64,000 nt of DNA from Ahaetulla prasina (taxonomy: Eukaryota > Chordata > Lepidosauria > Squamata > Colubridae), in contig NC_080539.1 in NCBI RefSeq assembly GCF_028640845.1, forward strand, positions 365,509,233 to 365,573,232, read 5' to 3'. Shown here piece by piece: positions 47,701 to 61,100 of this stretch (its first letter is position 1; every line of letters begins with the position of its first letter). The notes below the pieces were generated by a model. The model was given only the letters and a program-made list of their open reading frames with translations. It did not search any database and had not been told where the DNA came from. The translations under genes were made by a program, and so were the position numbers.

Positions 47701-50700
47701 CATTGCTCTGCTATCCCATGAAAAACAGCCATACAACGGCTGGTAAAGCTCCACCCCCAAACCTTCCTGAAGGCAGCCGCCCACAGTCAGTGCAACACAG
47801 TCTCACAAACGAAAGCCAATAGTTACCAGAGTGGATGTCACAAGGCAAGGGGGGAAGTCTGTAGTCCAGAAACAAGATGCAGAGTCCGTAAGTCACAAAT
47901 AAGGTTCAAGGTCCACAGGTCAAGATCCGCAGTCCATAAGCAAGGCCAGAGTCCGTAGGGCAGAAACACAGTTCGAAGCAGAGTTTACAAAGGCTGGGAA
48001 AGAGTGTGCCAAAGCAAAATAACTGTTCCCAACAAAGACACCAACCCACCCCCATCCTCTTACGTTTGTGAAGGCAGGCAGTTCCCCGTCTGGTCAACTA
48101 TCTTCTCCAATGCTGGTGGGGCCTGGGACAGCATCATCCTCAGCCCCTGGACTCTCCAGTCATTCCAAGGGAGACGTGTCAACCCTGTCGGATGGTCCCC
48201 ATTCCAATTCTGCCTCGGGACCAGGATCCAATGCTGGGTTATGCTGGGTACAAATAGCTATTTCTTGGGATTTGTTTCAATGGGGGAGAGAGAAAACAGC
48301 TCTGCCAAAAATGAGTTGATGAATTACGTAGGAAGTGTTTTTCAGTCTTGGCAAGTTTAAGACATATGGACTTCAACTCCCAGCATGCTGGCTGGGGCAT
48401 TCTGAGAGTCCATACCTCTTAAACTTGCCAAGGTTGGGAACCCCTACTCTAGTCTAGACCAGGGGTCTCCAACCTTGGTCACTTTAAGACTTGTGGACTT
48501 CAACTCCCAGAATTCCTCAGCCAGCAAAGCTTTGCTGGCTGAGGAACTCTGGGAGTTGAAGTCCACAAGTCTTAAAGTGGCCAAGGTTGGAGACCCCTGG
48601 TCTAGACCATCATCATTCTCCTCCAGCTGATGGTAGTTCTGTCAACGGAAGTATTTTTACGTTAGGTGATAATCCTGAAATGGTTTAAATCCTCACCATT
48701 GAATTTACAGAATGGGGCATTTCTAAGGCACTGACTGTTCATCATGAATGTGCATGCCAACTGTTTAAAATAGGGTTGTTCCTCCTCCTAAGGATTTCCC
48801 AATGTTTTGCTCTGCAGGGTGGTGAAAAATTGCAGGACGCTTATTACATCTTCCAGGAGATGTCAGAGAAGTGGTCACCCACACTGCTGCTCCTGAATGG
48901 CCAAGCTGCCTGCTACATGGCACAGAGCAAATGGGAAGATGCCGAAGGGGTGCTGCAGGAGGCTCTTGACAAGGTGGGCTCTTCCCCAGAATTCTGGCTG
49001 AAAGGAAGTCAGGAGTTGAGAATCTTGTTGTTCAGTCGCTAAACCGTGTCCAACTCTTCGCGATCCCATGGACCATAGCACAGTGTTACACCTCCATCCT
49101 CCACTGTCTCCTGGAGCTTCCCAAATTCATGTTCCTTGAGTTGATGACACTATCTAATCATCTCATCTTCTCCTTTTGCCTTCAGTCTTTCCCAAGATCA
49201 GGGTCTTTTCCAATGAGTCCTTCTCTTTTCATTTGGTTGCCAAAGCAACTGAGCTTCGGCTTCAGTATCAATCCTTCCAAAGACATCAAAGGGTTGATGT
49301 CCTTTAGGATTGACTGATTTGATTTCCTTGCAGTTCAAGGGCTGTCAAGTGACTTCTTCCAAAACCACAATCTAGGCTCTAGGCCGTGATGGCGAACCTA
49401 TGGCACAGGTGGCACACAGTGCCCTCTCTGTGGGCATATGAGCCGTTGCCCCAGTTCAGCTGTGCCGCGCATGCATGTGCGCCAGCCAACAGGTTGTCAG
49501 GTCTCTGCAGTGCATATGTGGGCAGCAGGGTGTGTGTGGGAGGTTGCGTGCGCATGCACGGGGCGGGACGCAAATGGGGGTTGCGCATGCATGTGCAGGG
49601 GGCCAGGGTGGGCGCAAGGGGGGTTGCACACATATATTGCATTTTGGGGGTTTGGGCGCACATGCATGCATTCACACACGTGCTTGCTTTGGGCACTCTA
49701 TCCGGAAAAGGTTAGCCATCGCTGCTCTAGGGAGTCTAGAGACCTTCTGCAGACTGCAGTAGCATCAAAGTTTCGACTGAAGCACCATGTTACCATTGTG
49801 GGAATTATGCCGTTGTGTAGTTGCATTAAGTCTGATGCAAACTACACTGTTAATGCATCAAAGTCATGATATATATCACATATCCGTGCAGATTCCCATA
49901 TGGGAAAGACCTGAATCCTGTTTCTGGACCGCAGTTCTACCTACTCTTTGCAAATTGGTGACCTAATCAGTTTGTTATCCTAATTCCTTCCATGATGGGT
50001 GGGGTCGGAGAGGAGGGATTTGATCAGTCTGCAGAAACACTGAAGTTCAACTGCCAGCATCAGATACCCAGTTTATAGGACAGGAGCTACCTGACTGGAC
50101 AGTAGGAGAAGTGAAGAGTGCAGTCAATCAAAAATGGATCGTTGGTCAACGTATCACGTGGCTGCAAAAGAGGCAAACACAATTTTAAGTTTCATGGGTC
50201 AAAATATACTTCCAAAATCACTTTTCATTCAATCTTGATCAGATCCCTCTTGAGTACTGTATCCTGTTCTGAGCACCATTTTTTCCCCTGAAACTTCAAG
50301 AATCTAAGAATATGTGATGAAAAGGGCAATGAGGTGCTTCAGTTTAAAATCAGTTTATAAGAGGTGCTGGAGGAAAATGGGTATGCTTAGTTTTTCCTTA
50401 CTTTATTATTTTATTGATTTTTTAAAAAAGTTTTATTTTTACATTCATATCCAACAACTCATCCAATGTACAGTCATATACAATTAGTCGGGCTTGCCCA
50501 GTCACCACCCCCTCCTTTTAACTCTCTTCCCTCTTCTACCTTCTACTTTCGAGCCTTCCTCCCCTTCTTTTATCTACATCCTCCCCTCCCTCGGCCCTAA
50601 ACCTTCCCTCTCCCTCTTCTATCCCTCTTTCTTCCTCTTCTCCTCTTTCCTACCTCCTATTCTCTCCTCCTTTCTCCCTCCCCACCATTCCGACCCTACA

Positions 50701-52043
50701 TCCCCCGACCCTACATTAATTATATTTATACATCTTCAATAATCCCTATACATTAACCATCACTCCATCCTCTGCCCTCATCCCACCCCAGTTCCCTCCC
50801 CTTACCCCCACCCCCACCCGACTTCCCAGAACAAAATGCAGGGTATCAAAACTAACAATCATAATCCAAAATAATTCCTAAATTATAATCTCTAGTCACA
50901 CCACACTTAGTCACACTCTCAATTCCCCTCTCCTTCAAAAATATATCTAATACAAAATATTTCCTAAATTTACTCATATGCTATTCAATATTTTTTTATC
51001 TGATACTTATTTTGAATATAATCAATCCACATTTTCCATTCTAAAATATATTTTTCTTGTGTATAGTCTTTCAAGTAAGCAGAGATTTTTGCCATTTCTG
51101 CCTATTATTTTATTGATTGGGTGCAAAAATTGCAATTGCTATTAAGCCTTATATACCGCTTCATAGTGCTTTCCAGCCCTCTCTAAGTGGTTTTTACAGA
51201 ATCAGCATCTTGCCCCCAACAATCTGGGTCCTCATTTTATTGACCTCAGAAAGACGGAAGGCTGAGTCAACCCTCAGGTCAGGATCAAACTTTGGGCAGT
51301 GGGAATGCAGTTAGCCTGCAAAGAAAACATAAGCAACATACAGGGCACATAGTCGCAGATACGTGTGATTGATAGCGTTTTTCAGGTGTCAAAAGATATG
51401 ACTCAGAAGATCCAAAATCAGAGTTTCTCAAACTCAGCCATTTTAATTCCCAGCCCATGAGGAATTCTGGGAATTGAAGAACACACAATTTAAAGTTGCC
51501 GAGATTGAGAAACACTGGATTTAAATCAAAGAAGGCAGATTCCAATTGAACAGTAGCAAAAAATTTTTCCTAAGGATCAGTGGTGGAATTTAGTAGTGGA
51601 AATGAGCCTTGAACAGCTGTCTTAGACAGCTGTCTGGTGGAGGATACTTATACTTGGATTTCTGTCCTGAGCAGGACTTTCATGGCGGAAATAATCCTCT
51701 TCAATTATAGGATTTTGGAAGTTTCAAATTTGGAATCTTTGGGTCATTGCAAGTGATCCGGTACAGGCAGGATCTGTTCTCCATTGGAATAAATCCTAGC
51801 CTAGATGGATCAGTGGCTTGTCTGAAAAATAAAATAGTTGCTTCCTTCCTGGCTTGCAGAAATTCTTAGTCTGTGTGGTTCAATTTCAGTACCAGATGAT
51901 GGTGAATAATTTCTCTGCTCTTGAGTCCTCCAAGATAGTCGTCAGCTACCTTGATGAAGGAACTTTTGTCTGGAAGACAAGATAGATGGATGGATGGATA
52001 GATAGATGGATGGATGGAAGGAAGGAAGGAAGGAAGGAAGGAA

Positions 52044-52125
<82 letters not shown>

Positions 52126-55100
52126 ATTCTTTATTGGCCAAGTGTGATTGGACACACAAGGAATTTGTCTTTGGTGAATATGCTCTCAGTGAACATAGAA
52201 GATACATTCGTCAAGAATCATAAGGTACAACACTTAATGATAGTCATAGGGTACAAATAAGCAATCAAATCATACTAGGAATCAATCAATATAAATCGTA
52301 AGCAACAAGTTACAGTCATACAGTCCTAAATGGGAAGATAGGAACAATGAGAAGATTAATAGTACTAGTAATGCAGACTTAGTCAATAGTTAGATAGTGT
52401 TGAAGGAATTACTTGTTTAGCAGAGTGATGGCGTTCGGGGAAAAACCGTTCTTGTGTCTAGTTGTGTGCAGTGCTCTATAGCCTCGTTTTGAGGGTAGGA
52501 GTTGAAACAGTTTATGTCCAGGATGCGAGGGGTCTGTAAATATTTTCACAGCCCTCTTTTTGATTCGTGTTTTTTCTGCAGTTCTAATTATCCTCTGAAG
52601 TCTGTGTCTGTCTTGTTGGGTTGCAGAGGACAGACTCAGTAATTCCCCTTGTCACAATATGACAACAGCATATTGTGGTCTTATTCAGTGCTGGTTTTTG
52701 TGCTTCTCTCCCCTTTCAGGACAGCAGCCATCCTGAGACTCTGATCAACTTTGTAGTCCTCTCACAACACCTGGGGAAAACTCCAGAGGTAGGCGCTGCT
52801 TGTTTGCATTTTGGAGGGGAGGGGAAAGCATTTCAACTCTTTTGACCATTGAGGTAGTCCTTGACTTACAACCGGTTGCTTAGCAACTGATCAAAGTTAC
52901 AACGGGCCCCCAGAAAAGATATTTACGATCTGGTTCCCAAGTTCTGACAACCACCAACCCTTCCTGTGGCAACATGGCCACGTTTGCAGTGTCCTTTTCT
53001 CACAACCTGCAATTTATGACATTTTGACCGGAAAATTCTTACATTCTATAAGCTGCCTTGAGTCCCCATGGGCGAATAGGCGGCAATATAAAATTAATTA
53101 ATTAATTAATTAATTAATTAATTAAAAAATAGCATTTACTCTCGGTTTCTGGCAAAACCTCATAGTGAACAAGGGGTTCCCTGTCACAAAAAGTCATACA
53201 ATGTGAGGTCAGTCACATAATGACCTGCTTTATGACTGTCACGACTTACGACTACAATTGCCAGGGACTACAGGTAGTCCTCGACTTACAACAGTTCATT
53301 TAGCGACTATTCAAAGTTATAAGCCGCGGTGTGGCTCAGGCTGTAAGAAGCCTGTTATTAAAACACAGCTGCTTGCAATTACTGCAGGTTCTAGTCCCAC
53401 CAGGTCCAAGGTTGACTCAGCCTTCCATCCTTTATAAGGTAGGTAAAATGAGGACCCAGATTGTTGGGGGGGCAATAAGTTGACTTTGTAAATATACAAA
53501 TAGAATGAGACTATTGCCTTACACACTGTAAGCCGCCCTGAGTCTTCGGAGAAGGGCGGGATATAAATGTAAATAAATAAATAAAAAAAATAATGGCACT
53601 AAAAAAAAGTGACTTAGAAATCCTTTCTCACACTTACACTGTAGCATCCCCATAGTAACATGATCAAAATTCAGATGCTTGGTAACTGGTTCATATTTAT
53701 GGCGGTCGCTGTGTCCCGGGGTCATGTGATCTCCTTTTGCGACCTTCTGACAGGCAAAGTCAGTGGGGAAGCCAGATTCACTTAACAACCGTATTACTAA
53801 CGTAACAAACTCAATGATTCACTTAACAACTGTGGCAAGGAAAATCATAAAATGGGGCAAAACTCACTTAACAAATGTTTCTAGAATAGAATAGAATAGA
53901 ATAGAATAGAATTTTTTATTGGCCAAGTGGGATTGGACACACAAGGAATTTGTCTTGGTGCATATGCTCTCAGTGTACGTTAACAAATGTTTCGCTTGTC
54001 AACATAAATTTTGGGCTCAATTATGATTGTAACTCGAGGACTACCTGTACTAGTACCTACAGCCATCTCTTTTTGGCTAGTATAAGAGTTCAAGGAGCTT
54101 AAGTAATCCTTCATCTCTGACCAATCATTTCAGGAAAGTTTCCAGATCCAAAATGTACCATCTACTTGGACAAAGGGAGGATAGTCAATTCACAGTTCAC
54201 AGTTGTCCCTTTTATACTGCAAATATAGTATTTGTGACAGTGGTGAAATGTAAAATTTGTTATTACCGGTTCTGTGAGCGTGGCTTGGTGGTGGTGGGGG
54301 TAATGTGACTGGGTGGGCGTGACCAATTTTTAAATTTTTTTTCTTTTAAAAGCATTTTTTCTACAACCTCTTCAGCCGAAAAAGTTGTTAAAAAATGCTT
54401 TTAAAAGGCTCTGATGACCTCAGCTGAGCTGCCTGATCGTCAGACTTTTCTTTCAAAGCATTTTTTTCCCTTTAAAAGAAAAATCAGCCTTTGACGATCA
54501 GGCAACCCAGCTGGGATCGTCAGAGCCTTTTAAAAGCATTTTTTTACAACCTCTTTGGCCAAAGAGATTGTAGAAAAAATGCTTTTAAAAGGCTCTGACA
54601 ATCCCAGCTGAGCCGCACAATCATCAGAGGATTTTTTTTTAACTTTTAAAAGCATTTTTTTTTGGCCGAAGAAAAAATGCTTTTAAAAGTAAAAAAAAAA
54701 CAACCTCTGATGATCGCACGGCTCAACTGGGCATGGGGGGCCCCAGGGATTTTTGCTACCGGTTCTCCGAACCACCCACCATCATCACTACCGGATCGGG
54801 TAATCCGGTCTGAACCGGGAGCATTTCACCCCTGATTTGTGATTGAAAATGAAACTTGAGTTCTGCAAGAAAAAAGCCAAAGAGAATTGAAATACATATT
54901 AAAAAAAACCTTCCCAACTCCAGATGAGAAATTTTAGCCATGCAGAATTTGCAGATGCAATCTTGTTAGTTTTTCATCATTGTTCCTTTTGGATGGATCT
55001 ACCGTGTTTCCCTGAAAATAAGACCCTGTCTTATATTTTTTTAAACCCCGAAATAAGCGCTTGGCCTTATTTTCGGGGAGGTTTTATTATTTTGGGGCAC

Positions 55101-58100
55101 GTGAAGCAAGGCGGGGCTCCTCTTGCCATCTTACCTGATTTCCAGCTCTGTCTCCCTAACCCTAATCAGAGGAAATGGCGGGACCGGCTGCGGATGTGTT
55201 TAAATATTTTTGGGGAGGGCTTATTTTGGGGGGGGACTTATTTTAGTGCATGCGCTCAAAAGCCCGATTGGTCTTATCATCTGGGGAGGTCTTATTTTCA
55301 GGGAAACACCAGTATCTTCTTCCCCCAGATGTTACTTGAAGCCTTAATCACTACTTAGATAAGAGGAGAGAAATGTTCTGATGTAATGTAAGCCAGGATT
55401 CTAAATCTCTCATTCCAATGAGTGATTTATTTCTGCCTCTTCAGGATAACTATAAGCCTCTTTGGCTGTGCCCCCCCCATGAGTGAATCCAACATATTTT
55501 TACCTTTTTCAGGGACTGAAGAGCAGAGCAAAATCGCTCTCTTTAAAAAAATCCTACAAATCAGATTATTTTTCCAGGAGTGGAAAAGTCAAGAGACAAG
55601 GACAAACCTCAGTAGAGGTTAAAAACCTCTTTTAAAACCTCCTCTTTTAAAACCTCCTCCCTTCTCTTTTAAAACCTCCTCCCAAATATGCAAATTGGGT
55701 GAAGAATTTCAAGGATCTTGGACCTTCCTGCAACCAGAACAACCACAGTCCCCAGATAGAGCCAAATGCCGTATTTTTTTGGACTATAAGACGCACCTAA
55801 ATTTAGAAGAGGAAAACAACCTCAAAAAGTTTTTGGCCTCTGTGTGCCCCATTTTTGGCCCTTTTTTAAGCCCTTTTCCAGCCTTTTTCCGGACCATTTT
55901 TCCGGGCTTTTTTTAGCCCATTTTTGAGGGGAGTTTGGCTCATTTTTGAGGCATTTTTCAGCCTGTTTTTGAGGCTTTCAAAAGCCTCAAAAACCTCAAA
56001 AACAGGCTGGAAAAAAGGCCCGAAAACAGGGCATGCAGAGGCAAAAAAATCGGCCAGGGTTGGGCAGGACTTCACCAATATTTGGTCTATAAGACGCAGA
56101 GACATTTTCACACCCTTTTGGGAGGCAAAAAAAGTGGGTCTTATAGTCCGAAAAATATAGTAATAAAATTCAGCTCAAGGCACTTGATGGGCACATAGAT
56201 CAAGCTGATCTCTCTCCCTCCCTCCCTCCCTCCCTCCCTCTCTCTCTCTCTGTCTGTCTCTGTGTGTGTGTCCAGGTATCTTTTCAATCCTATCGTGCCT
56301 TTTTTTTTTCTTTTTGTGAGATTTTTATTCAGGAGTCATTGGCTAGATGACTTTAAGCTGATGTTTTTCAACCTTGGCAACATTAAGAGGAGCGGACTTC
56401 AACTCCCAGGACCCCCCCAAAGTTGCCAAGGTTGAAAGGCATAGTTCTGTCTGAAGAGCCACTTATTCCGGTTCCTTTAATGGATTCCTACACTCAGCAA
56501 TGAAATTAAGGCCTTAAAGGACTCTTTCCAAGTCTAGAGTAGTGGCCAAAATTGTGGAAACCTTTTGGGAAAAGTGAGGTTTGATGGCTAATAACACCAC
56601 TTTTGGGGGGAGTTTCAAGATAATCATATTCCACTGCTAGAATGGCCTGGGAATAGCCTAGACCTTAACCCAATTGAAGGGAAGTGGTTAAGATGCTGAG
56701 CTTCTTGATCGAAAGGTCGGCAGTTCAGCGGTTCGAATCCCTAGTGCCGCATAATGTGGTGAGCTCCAGTTACTTGTCCCAGCTTCTGCCAACCTAGCAG
56801 TTCGAAAGCACGTAAAAAATGCAAGTAGAAAAATAGGGACCACTTTTGGTGGGAAGGTAACAGCATACCATGCGCCTTTGGTGTTTAGTCATGCTGGCCA
56901 CGGAGACGTCTTCAGACAGTGCTGGCTCTTCAGCTTTGAAACGGAGATGACCACCGCCCCCTAGAGTTGGGAACGAATAGCACATATATGTGAGGGGAAC
57001 CTTTACCTAACCCAATTGAAAATCTATGGAGCCAACTAAAGAAACTTGTTAGTCAGAAGCGACCCAGCAATAAAGCCAGTTAATAGAAACAATCATTCAA
57101 TCTTGGTTTCACATTATAACAGCTGCAGAACTAAAAGACTTCGTTCACTCCATGGGAAGACATTATAAGGCCGTAATTCATGCTAAAGGTTACCCAACTA
57201 AGCATTAAGTGACATGGTGATAATTTTTGTCTATCTCAGTTTTTTCTAGTGTTTCACTTTTCTTCTTTCTACTGTAACTGATATTCTAATAAGAAATCCT
57301 TCATAAAAGTTATTGCATTACATTCTTGGTTAAATTGTCTTTCCATTGATGTATAATTTTATGGTACTACTCAAAAAAAAAAAAGTGGTGTTATTAGCTA
57401 GTTTTAGAAAATACATTTTTCCCAAAAGCTTTCCACAAGTTTGGCCACGACTGCAGAATTCTCAAGACAGAAGAAGTTAACTCATTAGGGATAATTAATT
57501 GCCGGTCTGTCCTTGATGAGCTTGGCTCCTCTCCCCACTGCCATTTTTAGCAAGCGGGGTGGGAATGGGAACTGACCCTTTCTTCCCCTTGTTGGAGCCC
57601 TGGCCATCTCTTCCTCCCTTGACCCCTGGCCACAAGACAGGCACGCATGCAGCCAGCTGTTGCAAAGGAAATGGCTAGGAAAGTTTTTCTTTGCTCTTCC
57701 ATCGATGGTCCTTTCCAGCTTCCTCACCCAAGGAGCCGATCTCCGTGCATTTCGGGGCAGCTCTCCTGACCTCCTTCCTCTCGTGACCACGTCTTTTGGG
57801 AGTCCCTCCTCTGCGTGGGAAAGGTGAGAGGTCGCCCAGTTCTCAATCAGCCTTCCCGCTGACACGGAAGAATGGCTGGCTGGCTTTTCCCATTCCAGCG
57901 GCCTCGTCCTTTGGGAGCGGAATTTGCTCTTCTCCTTTCCCCGCAGGAGATTTTCTTTCCCCTTGTTTTTGTTATTCACCGCTTGGGTTCTGTCCCCTCT
58001 TTCCTTTTTTTTTAGGTGACCAACCGTTACCTGTCGCAGCTCAAGGATGCCCATAAGAGCCACCCGTTCATAAAGGAGTATCAAGCTAAGGTAAAGCATC

Positions 58101-61100
58101 TCTCCTCCTCGGCTTTGCCTTCTGAGAGTGGAGAGGGGAAGGGAAAAAGAGGGAGGATTTTTTTTTTAAAAAAACCCTGTTTTGTCGTTTGTCCAACATT
58201 GCAAATTCTTAACCCCACCATACAGTGCTATAAAACAAGTCTTTTCATCAGATTCAAGTATGGGAGCAAATGAATTTTTTTTACCACCCTTTAATCCACG
58301 GGTGTCAAAACGCGCGGCGTCATGTTGCCGTCATGTGACATATTGCAACGTTTTTTCCCCTTTGCAGAGCTGGGGTGGGCGTGGCTTGCTGGCGACACAT
58401 CCGGCCTCTGTGCTGCCAGTTTGACGCCACTGCTTTAATCCCTTTGTTTCGGGATGGAGACAGGATAACTGAGTGGAGCTGAATATTTACTGGCCGAAGG
58501 CCCTTCCTGACACCTATGCGGAGTTCACAGCAAATATTTACTCTTTGCCCCGTAATAAAGCAACATCTGCCACCTGCCTAGGGTCAAACTCTCGACCTTC
58601 TGAGTGGGAGGTGAGCATTTCACCTCTAGGCACCACTCATTGGGAACAAATGCAATAATGGTTCAATTTTCATTGAATGCATTCCTTCAGGAGTCCAGTT
58701 CTGGGGGTTCCTCAGGCAGCAGAGAAGCAATGCAGGCAGTTCTCAAGTTATAACCACAACTGGGACCAGTTAAATGAGTCACAGCTGATTTTAATATCCC
58801 TGTAGTTGTTAAAATGAACCATGCAACCATTAAGTGACTCCAGCTTCCCCCATTGACTTCATTTGTCAGAATCTTGCAAATGGAGAATGACTGCTTAACC
58901 GCCCTGGCGAGAACGGTCGTAAAACGGGTGTGACTCACTTAGCAACCGCACTACGTAGCAACGGAAATAGTGGTCATAAATTGAGGATTACCTGTATTGA
59001 TCGGTTGCTGTCATACCTCTTCTGTTTTGCAAATTAAACAGATCAGGCTCCTTTAAGTGCTGCTTCTCCCAAAGCTCCAATTTTTTTTATGTTCCTTTGA
59101 AGACGTCATGCTCAGAATTGGACACGACACTCCCAACTCTGAAATAGCCAGCGTAGACAAGTGGGACCGTTTCGTGTCCTTTGACCAGGACACACAACTT
59201 GCATTAATGCAGTTTACAATTTTACAGGTAGTCCTCGACGTACGACCGCAATTGTGCCCCGAATTTATGCTGCTAAGCGAGAAATCCGTTAAATCCGTTT
59301 TGTCCCATTTTACGACTTTTCTTGCCAGGTTTTTTTTTTTTTTTTAATTCAAAAAGTTTTACAAAATTTTTTCCCCCTTTGCCCCCCCCTCCTCTCCCCT
59401 CCCTTCACAACCCCTCCCCCGACTTCCCGGAACGGGCACAAGGAATAGTTAAAAATAAAACAAACATATGCTAAAAAAATTTCATCCCAACTTAATTATA
59501 CCCCTACAATCATCAATTCCTAACTTCCCCCAAAAACAATCAAGAATAATACATCATAATCATTCAAAAACAGTCTGATAACTCTTAGTCTGATATCTAC
59601 GTTGAATATAGTCAATCCATTTTTCCCATTCCTTTAAGTATCTTTCTTGCGTATTCTTGCCACGTTTGTTAAGTGAATCATGGCAGCTGTTAAGTTAGTA
59701 ACCCGGTTGTTAAGTGAATCTGGCTTCCGCCTTGGCATTGCTTGCCAGGTTGCAAAAGTTGATCCCGTGACCCCCAAGGACACTGCAACCGTCCTAAGTA
59801 TGAACCAGTTGTCAAGCATCCAAATGTAAATCGCGTGACCGTCAGGATGCTGCAACAGTCGTAAGTGTGAAATAATGGTCTTGAGTCACTTTTTTTCTGT
59901 GCCATTGTAACTTTCAATGGTCACTAAATGAACTGTTGTATTTATTTATTCCCTTCCTGGGGCCGCCAGTGGCATTTACATTATACGGCACCCTGAGAAG
60001 GCCCTCTCTGTGTGAGCATACGGGTCGGTGTTGTATGTTGTATGTCAAGGGCTGCCTGTACTGGCCTGTTTAGCTGTTGCATTGTGGATTTGATTCTCCC
60101 CTTAGAACAGTGGTCTCTAACCAGTGGTCCATAGACCACTGGTGGTCTGCAAGAAAATTTTGGTGGTCCGCAGAAAAATTATTTGCATTTATTTTTTTTT
60201 TAATTCAAAAGTTTTACAAAATTTTTCCCTTTCCCCCCTCCTCTCCCTCCTTCACAACCCCTCCCCTGACTTCCCGGAACGGCACAAGGAATAGTTAAAA
60301 ATAAAACAAACATATGCTAAAAATTTCATCCCAACTTAATTATACCCTACAATCATCAATTCCTAACTTCCCCAAAACAATCAAGAATAATACATCATAA
60401 TCATTCAAAAACAATCTGATAACTCTTAGTCTGATATCTACGTTGAATATAGTCAATCCATTTTTCCCATTCCTTTAAGTATCTTTCTTGCGTATTCTTG
60501 CCACGTTTGTTAAGTGAATCGTGGCACCTGTTAAGTTAGTAACCCTGTTGTTAAGTGAATCATGGCAGCTGTTAAGTTAGTAACCCTGTTGTTAAGTGAA
60601 TCATGGCAGCTGTTAAGTTAGTAACCCTGTTGTTAAGTGAATCATGGCAGCTGTTAAGTTAGTAACCCTGTTGTTAAGTGAATCATGGCAGCTGTTAAGT
60701 TAGTAACCCTGTTGTTAAGTGAATCATGGCAGCTGTTAAGTTAGTAACCCTGTTGTTAAGTGAATCATGGCAGCTGTTAAGTTAGTAACCCTGTTGTTAA
60801 GTGAATCATGGCAGCTGTTAAGTTAGTAACCCTGTTGTTAAGTGAATCTGGCTTCCGCCTTGGCATTGCTTGGTGGACGGCACCCTGAGAAGGCCCTCTC
60901 TGTGTGAGCATACGGGTCGGTGTTGTATGTTGTATGTCAAGGGCTGCCTGTACTGGCCTGTTTAGCTGTTGCATTGTGGATTTGATTCTCCCCTTAGAAC
61001 AGTGGTCACCAACCAGTGGTCCATAGACCACTGGTGGTCCACAAGAAAATTTTGGTGGTCCGCAGAAAAATTATTTGCATTTTTTATACTGCACTAAATA

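Larger units (their letters stand above)
53271..54047. mobile_element. TIR DNA transposon (CAGGTAGTCC family) with two insertions
   Basis: CAGGTAGTCCTCGACTTAC to CTCGAGGACTACCTG, flanked by TA (53269-53270, 54048-54049). Holds a tRNA-SINE (53328-53591) and a CR1 tail (53882-53979). Confidence 0.88.

Noticed and set aside
57485..58099. 204-residue antisense ORF in COPE intron 8
   Set aside because: No domain, no splice context, overlaps COPE exon 9 on the other strand; likely chance in GC-moderate DNA.
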